Assembly (NCBI RefSeq): GCF_037975245.1
Contig: NC_092575.1
Span: forward strand, 9,890,001-9,954,000
DNA from: Apostichopus japonicus
Lineage: Eukaryota > Echinodermata > Holothuroidea > Aspidochirotida > Stichopodidae
Direction of reading: 5' to 3'
DNA: 64,000 nucleotides
Numbering within the stretch: position 1 is the first letter of the stretch; each line of letters opens with the position of its first letter. Below the pieces are notes generated by a model that was given only the letters and a program-made list of their open reading frames with translations, made no database searches and was not told the DNA's origin. Shown here in pieces: positions 40,376 to 52,300 of the stretch. The translations under genes and the position numbers were made by a program.

Positions 40376-43300
40376 CTATCGCAAAAAATCAAGTTTGCAA
40401 ACAGAGTAAAGTGAGGTACAAATGTGGCTAGAATTATGAATAAACAAAGTGAACAAGAAAAAATGTTTTGTCTCCATTTTCTTACCACTGTTGATAAAGC
40501 TGGGGACCATCTGATATTTGACAAGTGTAATGGTTAAGAATATGTGTAATGGTTAAGAATGTGTGCAATGGTTAAGAATATGTGTCATTGTTAGAATATG
40601 CCATAATGGCATATGCAACACAAATAACAATCTATGCCTGCTCTATCTCATCCAACACTCTACAAATGCTAGTTCATAAGATGCACAGTAGTTAGCAGTT
40701 ACATATTTGTTACCTGAAAGTATCAAGTTTACAATCTATGATTTTATATCCATCAATTTAGGTTAACCTATCTTACATCAGAAACTTTCAATTTGGCTGC
40801 ACAGGTAAACTTAATACCACCTTACCGGCTATGACATGAAGCAATATTAGAACTTTCATCTCTATAATTTCAACTATAAACCAAGCTGTAATATCCAGTG
40901 TTCATTCTATCAGAATAATAGGATCGAGATACTATTTATTATTTACTCATTTCCAATGAATTACACACATGTCTGACTACTAAAATCCTCACTGCATGGA
41001 TATTATTCAGTGAACTCTACAACAGTATAGAATGGCATTAAATTCACAATTAACAATACTCACGCTGCGTGCACTGGCTTGTTGTGTTGTGTTCTGCAGT
41101 TTCTGCCCCAGTAACAATTTGGTCTTGAAGTAGCTTCAGCTGTAATAAATTGTTTTTTAGAATCATATTACTAAACTGTTGAAATACTACAACTACTCTG
41201 GAGCATTCTTATCAAACTAATCCATATGTTTGAAATATTTTTTTCAAAATCTAACCACCGTTTTTGTTTAAGGTCATGTGTAGAAGCAATTGCACTATTT
41301 GGTAATATAGCAATAGCAAGCAAGAAGGTACAATTGACTATATAAACAACTTCCATGCTTAGAATGTATTACAAATGTACAAAACTCTTTTATTTACCCT
41401 TTACTGTAAGCTCTAGAGCATAATAGTGGGAATTCAATGTTACAGATGAACAAAACAGACATATCTAATTACTACAAAGTTTACCTGTATAATATACTGC
41501 TAACAATATTTTTAGTGTATTAAAGTAAACAATGTTCTAGTGTATTAAAGTTAACACATCCTATGCACACATACTATGAATACAGGAAGAACAAGGAAGA
41601 ATATTGTGCGAGTGTTGGGGTTCATTTCTTTCCTTTAAACATTTAAAGCCATCCAGATTGAACCATTGGTTTTGCTTACTACCGCCATTATATTAGTGTA
41701 CACATTACCTGGGAGCTGATCTCTGGGTATACTGTCCCTGTATGGATAGGCAAGCTCCTTGAAGACCTTCATGCCACAAGAATAGCACAGAATAGAATCC
41801 TTGGTAATGTTGTTTGTTGATGTCACTGAAGAGAGAGGGACAACAGTATGGTATCAATGAATGACTCAATAAATAAATAAATAGTGGCTCTAATATCAAT
41901 TTAAAGACTCCAGCAAACATTAATATTCATCGTCGTATATTTTCATGCATTTAGAAAAGTTGAATTGAACATGCTACAAATGACACAGACCTGGTATTTC
42001 TTGCTAGACGATGTCAAGGCTACATGGTTATTAATAGCCTCCTCCATGTTGTTGTATATGCTGTGGGTGTAATGTCATTACCAGGTGTATTATTCATGGC
42101 GAGTCATTCATCAATTATCTTACTTCGATTTCACTTACATAATGTTTGGTATTCTGCATTCCCTGCTTCTAACGTCTGCAGGCATTCATCCAAAACATGT
42201 TTCCATGTGAGCTTCTTTTGCTGTAAATATTTCTGAAGGGTGAATCAAGCAGAAGCAAACATGAATCAATTGATTAACTGATTAATTTAATTAACCCAAC
42301 AAGTCTAACAAGCTACTCTTGGAGGGAATAATACGCAGAACCTCTCTCAGATGTAAAAACCTCTTCATTCTTATAATGCTGTGTCACTCGGTTTATATTA
42401 CGACAACTCTCTAGGAAATAACACTAATTACTACTAAATGAATAAACAACAACGTTATGGACAGTTCCAAAGCCATTATCGAAACATCAATTATTTGAGA
42501 AAAGAGAATTATCCGCCCAGATAGTACCAGACAAGCAGATATGTACTTTCATTTTGTATGGCATATGATATTAAAAGACTGAACAGATGATATCCTGATA
42601 TTTATAGGCCAATTAAATATTTGGAATCTACGGCCAATAAATTAGGTCAAGTAATATAATGACATGTATATACCTTGAAAATAGATGACTCTTGTGTGTT
42701 TCCCAAAATTAGACTATCTGTACATTTGTCTCCAAAATTAAGATCTGTCAAATAAAGCAAAGAGAGATCATGGAAAATATCGTCATTTGTTTTAATATTC
42801 TATATCAGACAAAAATTATATTAGAACTTATTCCTCAATCTGGAGTTACAGATCTGTAACTGTATTATCTACACAATCCAGGTTTCACCACAAAAGTCAA
42901 GGTCTTTATGCATTACATGTCAATTAAAACAGCCAACCATAGCTGTTTTCCATACATCCGGGACATGGTTGTGATTGCTCCAACAGAATAATATATGTAT
43001 GTACAATTATTCATATAGAAATGCTAGCTTGCATGGAGAGCAAATGTTACATTACTGCAATAACTTGGACAAAACAAGCCAAATTTGTGACTTTAGCATA
43101 ATAGAAATTTTAGGAGGAGACGAAAATATGTCAGCAAAGTTGATACTGAAAAAACATATTTTATACCTATTGTTATGAATGGCACGTTACTTTACAGGGT
43201 AAATTATAAATATCTCATCTATAATCACATCAGGAATACAAACTGATACAACATTGTTGGCAAATTTATCTTGAGTTTGAACAAAGAGTTTCTGTCTCAG

Positions 43301-46300
43301 GACTGAATTGATATATTACTTCAAGTTGAGTTCACTATGGGAACAAAATCAACTAAATAACACAAAGTGATTTTGAGGCTTCTGATCATGATCATGATCA
43401 TGCATGAGTTTATACAATTAGTTTCACCTTACAATGAAATTTACTTATACAACACACATCATACCTTTGAATTTATTAAGGCAACCATAGCATCTGCTGT
43501 TTCTGGTGCAACCCCAGTACATATGACAGTAAAACATTTGGCATAAACTACCTGTGGAGAGAAAAATAAGGGGAAAGTAGAGAAATCTTAGAAGTGACTG
43601 TTTGATAACCAAACTTTAAACCATATAGCACAATGCTAGTAATGTGCATTGGTACAGCCCTAACAGAATCTCCATTCTGTAGAGATATTTTCTTGCTCAA
43701 CAGAGCTCTTCTGATTATCTGATTGGCATAGCATCTGTTAACAATTGTCTGCCAGTACTAGTCCACACACTCAACACAAACCTCATGGCTTAAGGCCATC
43801 AAAGGCTAAACTGTCATCATAAACTAACTGTTAACATTGCACATCAAATTCAGTGGATAAACTCACAAGTGACGGACGGAATGTTACTTTGGTCGGATTC
43901 CCTCCTTCGATCTGGAAATCTTTCTTGACAACACTGACACATGAGGTGGGTGGCTCCTGCTGGACAGACAAAGGCTGGTGCAGTTGGTAATGCCACCCTG
44001 ACATTACCATTTGCGATGCGAAAGTTCTGGCTGGTAGCATCACCACTGGCATCAGATGGACCAGCACTGGTGGACGGTTGTGCTGAGGAAACAAGATTCA
44101 GGGGCATATAAGATTAAGAGGGGCCAAACTTATGAGATATAAGTTATAACAGACCATCAGTCTATTACTCAAGTACAATGACTGTCCATAGAGTTAACCA
44201 ACAGATTTACGATTCCATCAAACCTGAATTTCTTTCAAGCCAGGATATGAGATTGGAAGGATGCTCATGTAAAGTAACAAACATAGCAGCTACTCTGATC
44301 AAGCATGCTGAGATTGATAATAACCTAGTGAGGGTGGAGGAGGGGTGAAGACATGCTTGGAGAAGGGGTAGTCAGGATGCTCATGTAAGTAACAAACATA
44401 GCAGCTACTCTGATCAAGCATGCTGAGATTGATAAATAACCTTGTGAGTGAGGGTGGGGGAGGGGGAGGGGTGAGGACATGCTTGGAGAGGGGTAGTCAT
44501 GATGCTGTAAGTAACAAACATAGCAGCTAGTCTGATCAAGCATGCTGAGATTGATAAATAATCTAGTGAGTCAGCGTGATGGAGGGGGAGGGAGGGGTGA
44601 GAACATGCTTGGAGAGGGGTAGTCAGGTTCTAGTTATGCTAATGTATCGATGGTAGTGGAATGATAAATATTTTATAAAAAAATAACAAAGCAAAGACTC
44701 ACCTTGAACTGTACAAGATGCTACAGGAGTCGGATTAAGGCCTGGGCATTGTCTGCATGTCCTTCAAAGTCAAATGTAGAGCATAAAGAAACTATTAACC
44801 AGGTAAATGATACATACAATATCAACAACACTTGATTAGTTAAGAAGAAATGAAACAATAGTAATTAAAAATAATAATAAAATAATATCTTGACTTGTCA
44901 ATGACATGTCATGACTACAAACATCACCAACGCATGACTATGCAACATCAGCAGCAGAACAACATCGCAACACACCATGAATACAGAACACCAACAAAGC
45001 ATGACTACACAACACCAGTAGCAGAACTACATGACAACACTCCATGAATACAGAACACCAACAGCATGACTACACAACACCAGCAGCAGAACTACATGAC
45101 AACACTCCATGAATACAGACCACCAACAAAGCATGACTACACAACACCAAAACATAACTACATGACAACACTCCATGAATACAGAACACCAACAGCATGA
45201 CTACACAACACCAGCAGCAGAACTACATGACAACACTCCATGAATACAGAACACCAACAAAGCATGACTACACAACACCAAAACATAACTACATGACAAC
45301 ACTCCATGAATACAGAACACCAACAGCATGACAACACAACACCACAACATAACTACATGACAACACACCATGACTACAGAACACCAACAAAGCATGACTA
45401 CACCATACCATCAGTGCATGATTACACAACACAACTAGGGCAGGACTACAGAACAGCACTGGTGAAGCAATAGTATCAACATTTCAATTCTTCTTTAATG
45501 TAAATAATTGTATTCGTTCTCACAATTCCCAGGTGTTAGTAGTATCACTGCTAACACAATCAACTAAGACTACAATGCCCCTTTCACTTCAATGTCTAAT
45601 ATGTTAATGTATAAGGTGTAATAACCAACTAAACAACCGAGATACTTACATGACTGGGAGGGTTTGCCTACTGAGGATATTACCTAAGAAACCCCAAGAT
45701 GGTATCGCAGGCCTGAGGTTAAAGAAAGGCAGACTTATAGAAGCAACAAGGAACAATAATCGTGGTTAACTTTACTCTTCAACAGCTCTATACCAGTGTC
45801 TGTTCTACTTAAAATTTGGTAGACTTCTAATCCCATACCACTTAAGTCAAACAATTTCATTTTTCTTTTAATTCCTCTTTCTTTATTTGCAAAGGGAAGA
45901 AGTTGTTGCAAAGTAAGTGATTAATGGACCGGAAGATAAAACTCTTGGGTGTGTGGAATTATATAGTGTTATTACTTACATTGCAAAAGCTCCAAGACTC
46001 TCGATCTCAGATGAACTGTTTAATTCATCGCCAGAGTCCTCCGAGAAACTCTCATCACCCTGCCTTGGATTTATCACCTGTCAATAAATAATGAGATTAA
46101 TAAACAAGAACCATTAAATCAGCTATATCCAATCGAAATTGAAATGATAAAAGGAATCTTCTCTGCTTAGCAGGCATGTAGTTACTATAAACTAAATATT
46201 GTTTGTTTCTTAAATGTCTGATCAGTATGATTTGCATTTTGGGGTAAAATCAATAAGTTGTTTTCATATTCAGGGTTATTAGCTAAGTAAAGTTAATACT

Positions 46301-49300
46301 GGACTCAAGCCACCAGTCTCAAGGTGCTGAACAAAGTTGAAAATACGGGAGTATTTAAAGATATCCTTCAGGAATCAGTGTATCAGAATACAGGAGTATA
46401 TGAGAGGCCAGAAGACTCTCACTGTTTTAAAGATATGCTTCAGGAATCAGTGTATCAGAATACAGGCGTATACGAGAGGCCAGAAGACTACTGTACCACT
46501 GTTTTAAAGATATGCTTCAGGAATCAGTGTATCAGAATACAGGAGTATACCAGAGGCCAGAAGACTACTGTACCACTGTTTTAAAGATATGCTTCAGGAA
46601 TCAGTGTATCAGAATACAGGAGTATATGAGAGGCCAGAAGACTACTGTACCACTGTTTTAAAGATATGCTTCAGGAATCAGTGTATCAGAATACTGGAGT
46701 ATACGAGAGGCCAGAAGACTACTGTACCACTGTTTTAAAGATATGCTTCAGGAATCAGTGTATCAGAATACAGGAGTATACGAGAGGCCAGAAGACTACT
46801 GTACCACTGTTTTAAAGATATGCTTCAGGAATCAGTGTATCAGAATACAGGAGTATACGAGAGGCCAGAAGACTACCACTGTTTTAAAGATACGCTTCAG
46901 GAATCAGTGTATTAGAATACAGGAGTATACGAGAGGCCAGAAGACTACTGTACCACTGTTTTAAAGCTATATGCTTCAGGAATCAGAATACTGCAGTATA
47001 CAAGAAGCCAGAAGACTCCCACTGTTATAAAGATATGCTTCAGGAATCAGTGTATCAGGTATGTCTATAGTCACAGAAAGGATATTAGTCAAGACCAGTA
47101 ACAAGCATTTAATCTGCCATATTACCAGATCCACTCTGATGTACATTCATCACAGTGTATCTCACTAAATCTGGAACACCATAAATTATCAATCTTGAGA
47201 TAAATTGGACATTTCAGGCTAGTAGAAAACCATAAATTGGTATACCATTAAATCAATGTATATAACACATACTCAAGGTATTCCAGCCTCGACATAAATA
47301 ACCAACAAATTCTGTTAAATACTAACCGTATCAGCAGTGATTTTATTTATAGAATTCATTTGATCTATTTCTTCTTGAGACCTTTTCTTGTCAGGATGGG
47401 TCTTCAGGTAGGCCTCTACTAAATTGTTTACGATATGATTCTTGCTGATACGCTTCACACACTTTCGACACTGAAAGAAAGGCAAGGGAGACAACATTGG
47501 GATGGTAGTAGGTATATGGAGTGTTAGCTCAGTAGAGTGTTAGCTTAGTGGTTAACGCCGGTGCCTTTCAATCATAAGGTCCCTGGTTCGAGTCACTCCA
47601 AGATTAATGTATGTCGTCCAGTTACAGAGTTGTTGACAATTCATAATCATGGACATTAAATATAAATGTAAGAGACTGACTTCGGTCAGCTTGGGGCTTT
47701 GATAAGCCAATGAGGCTTCTTCGCGAGTTCCTGCTTGCAGGAGGATCTAAAATACATCCATACATGTGTCAGCAAATTTGAAGGGTTAAATAAAAGAACC
47801 CCAAGCATGAAGTATTTAGCAATACTTCAAAACAGGTCTTGACCAGTAGATAAGGTCATGTCTTCACTTAATATAGAGAACACAGTTAATACTGAATGGC
47901 ACATTCAGTACATGCTACATTCAAGAGTCTTTACAGAAAAACCACCATAGGGGATAAAAGTACACTTTTGTACACCTGCACATTTACACCAAATCTTTAT
48001 AATGATCTGTATCATGAAAAATTAATTTCAGTTAAAGGATGAAGTATAAAAGTATTACACTAAACATATTTTATTTCCGATACATGGTTGTTTAGGTCAG
48101 ATTTAAATTATTTTGATTCAGGAAATTTGACCTAAATCAGTCTCAATTATAATGAGCAATAATTAGCATCCAGATTCATCTACTATATAATGCAAGACAC
48201 TTTCTATCATGAAATCCTTAACTGTATTTATTGAATTACTAATTATTCAGAAGTTAGTAACTCTAGGTGAGACTTTTTTAAACATTTACTAGTAAGGAGA
48301 AGTAATCTCACCGTTGGACATCTGCTAGATGTGTTCATCCACTGAGAGTAGCAAGCAGCACAGAATGTATGCATACAAGGCTGAAGACTACAAGAAAATA
48401 AAGTAATTATAAGGCAAACTGTGAAAATCAGAGACCTGTGTAATAAAAATAATGTATACATTATTGTGTCAACGGATTCTTTTTATTAGAAAGACATCAG
48501 AAATGTGAGGCAAGACTTCTTTGCAATGGCTAATCATATTACATTAATTGTCTGAATGGGTAATGGAAAACAATTACATGGTAGATTAGACTGTACAAAC
48601 TGATTATATGTGACCAATACCTTACTTAAAAGAATAGTTCAGGTCAAAATTTCATGGGGTGATTTGTAAAGATGCTTCCTGATTTATCACTTGGCCCAAT
48701 AACACAAACTTATAAACACAATCTTCAATTCCTGAGGTGATTGTTGTTCATTGTTACTCAATATAAAGCTATACTATTAGTTTTTGTTCTGCAATCGAAA
48801 ACTTAGTACAAAAATACCTCCACTAAAATGGAGAGCCAATTTAAATGCAAACACCATTCATCACTACTCACACACAATAATTTACCTTCCACTATAAAAG
48901 TTCTATGAAGTGTTGCTAAAACTACACGCCATATAACCCATGGGTAAGTAATAGAGTCATTGGATTCATCTTTACCTGATACAGTCGTGTAAGATGTCTT
49001 GACAAATACTGCAGATGAGCGTCTCCATTATTTCATCTTGAGATTCATTCATCGCATTTTCTCCTGTCTCTGACCCCTTTGACTCAGGATTGTCCTCCCT
49101 GGTACCTGCGTCCCCCAAAGCATCACCTGCATCCCCTGAAGCATCCCCTGCATCCCCTGAAGCATCACCTGCATCCCCTGAAGCATCACCTGCATCCACA
49201 GTTTCTTTAGCGACAACTTGTTTGGAAGCAGAGTTATCCACCTCTGAGGCTAAATGTGGCTTCTTTGATTGTTCTCCAGGAGAAACCTGGCAATGAGGAG

Positions 49301-52300
49301 AAAAATGTAACTTTTTGAGATGACTATTCCTTCCATTATTACAAAAATGCTAATCAACTTAAATAAGTAAATACATATATCTATACAATGCCATGGCTTT
49401 GTGTTGAATGAAGGGTGTAACCCCCAAACTATTAAAAACAGGTAAACCTTCCATAACTTTGCACAGGTATCAATATCTTGGACATCTTTGGATATCATCT
49501 TTTAAAACAGTTTCCATAAATAGTTTTATAACAACTGAAAGTAACTGATGATAAAACCAGCACTGTGTGCTTAATCATATCTGGAAGATTAGTTAGTTGA
49601 GATCAACAAAAGAGAGAATTTTCTTTAATGAATTTCATCTGTTTTGTCCCACAATACTGACAAACACACTCCCCTCCCCCCCCCTCCGCAAAGCCCTCTC
49701 ATTGATGAGTGGTAATCCATGCTGGGGGGTATGCCTTAATCTCTCCTAATTACCTCCTCATCTTCCCTCTTTCTCTTCTTATCTCCATCTGTAGGTTCCA
49801 CATCACCTGCCTCATCAAATGCATATTCCTGAGTAGCTTCTGCATGAGAGAATCACCAGATGTGTCAGGCACAATCTTGAGAAATAGTTGGTCTTTTAGT
49901 TTGACCATAAAAACAGTGAAAATCACACACGAGCAAAACTATGACTATCATCCAAAACCTAACATTATTTTTAACTTTCATCATGTTGTAAACATTTAAA
50001 TTTGAAAGTCATTCAGTAGAGAAACCCTCTCGTCTGTTTCCACTAATCAGACAAACAGTCGAGGATCATTTCATTCCATGCATGGATCTGGTCTCAGGTT
50101 ATAAAAAATGGTTGAACTTTAATCAACCTTAAAGAGAATCATACAAAACTGTATAAACAAGTGAATAGCAAGAACTTAAATACAAATATGAAAATACATA
50201 TCTCCAATCAGTACCACAAACTAGAGATCAAACACACACAAAACAGGCCTCTTACAATGATGGAATTAACTATATAAAGATACATCAATAAAATACTTAC
50301 CAGAGGAGAGTGTATCATCCAAATCTATTTCTGAAACTTCCTGAGGTACTTCCTCAAACTGGAAGGATATCGCTAAAGAAAGGATAAATGAAAAAAATCA
50401 TAAAACACATAGCAAAGAGAGATATATGGAGAGTAGCAGAATAAAATGTAACTTATTTTCTTAATAGTCCACAAAAGTTATGACTCATCTGTTGGTGGTT
50501 ACAACTTCTTTCCTTTTACACAGTGGACCATTTAGTATGGCACTACTCTAACTGTAACTACACACACATCATAACATGACTCAAAATAAATAAACCAATC
50601 TCCCAACACTCACCATCTGTCCGACTTGCATCCTTTTTCCGATAAACTAGGAAAACCTCATCTCCATTCTTTATAGGTAACTTCTATAAAGGCAAAGAAA
50701 ACAATGTTCTTTTATCGTTCCGTAAGAAATTTCTTTTCACTGATTATACCCACACATGAACCAGTTCTTTAGTTTGTCCCTCAAGAGCATTTACCTCATA
50801 CTTCCTTAACATCGTAGAAGTGTTACTTAATTTGTATTTACATTGTTTTAAAATATTTGATACTACTCATTAACTTGTTTGACAGAAGTTTAAATAAGAG
50901 TGTAAAGTTGTGTTGAATAAATCATTGCTATCTGGGATACCTGGGTAATATTCTCCAGGTTGTAACCACTCAATTTGAGAATACAGTAAAAAAAGTACAA
51001 AATAATCAAACAGTCATTGTCATGAATGAATGTAAACATGTATACAGCTTTACACAGAATACATTTATGAATTAAAAGTTATCATGGAACTGAATACACT
51101 ACTTCCCAATCATTAATTTCTCAAGATGTCAGCATTATGTCACATCTGGCTACATTACTGGCCCTGTTTGGCAGTGTAGTTCAGAACACCTAGGTCTGAT
51201 ACCATCATAAGCAAGAAATAACTTGCACAGAGTTGATTGTCTGTATTTATGCTTTAATTCTTAAATCTACAACATTCCAAGCAGTAGTCACAAAGTAGTC
51301 ACAAACATAGACTTACTTGACCTTTAGTTGTCCTGACTGTCTTGTTCAGCAACATTCCATTAGTGCTACATAAGAGAACCATAACATACATTCCATGATT
51401 TAAAAGTAATAAATAAAAAAATATTATCTCTTGCAGTAAGGTGTTGTCTGTCAATAGGTTAAGTGCAATTCTTATAAGGCTCAGCATGTAAGCTTTTGTA
51501 ATGAATGAGGGAGCCATTTGGGAATGATCTAGAATTACACACAAAATTTAACCTCCCCCCCGCCAACAATAGGCCCAATTTGCGACTTATTTGTAAAATA
51601 ATATGACAGTATCTTTTCTAGAAAATGATGACTGTAACCCCAATTGCATTATAAGTCTTCAACAGATATTATGTTTCTATCCAAATTAGTTTACAATCCA
51701 GTTTTCATATTTGTTCAGAATTCCACTTTATGCTTTCGGCGCTGAGTATTGGGGACTGGTATGGTATGTTGTGTCACGTTTAAATTTCTCAGGCAAAGGT
51801 AATTCAATCTATAAAGAAATAACATTTGCTTCCAGTATTTCAGATGTTACACCATGTCATTGATTGTGGAGGGCCACGATAAGATCCCTGGTGGAGAACC
51901 TGCAAATCTTTAGATATTCAGCTTTACATTAAGCTAATTTATTCTAGCTTGTAATTTTTGTTCCTTTTTTAAAACATTTATGAGGGTTTCCATACTTATG
52001 CAGTCGGTGTAGTAATATCATTGGCATATCAAACTCAACAGAATATGTTTGGAACCACAAATCCAGACTGATAATTTTTTTTCTTCATTTTAAAAAATCA
52101 GCATGATTCATGGAATCATTGCAAGTTCTGTTAGATTAATTTTGTAGAGACAGCAACTGCAAACTTGTCTTCAAGAATACAGTATTTGAACTAATGAACA
52201 GGGGACACAAGACATGTGTTCTGTACTACTGTTTGAACTTCTTTTTAATTTCTGAGTCATTTATCTGCTGATAATTTGCTTGCACTGTATTTATTAACTG

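Noticed and set aside
45201-45395. Cys/Val-rich minus-strand ORF
   Set aside because: Product of the intron 11 minisatellite.
46324-46964. Repetitive ORFs with ESVYQNTGVYERPED motifs
   Set aside because: They read through an intronic minisatellite of CHFR and shift frame between units.
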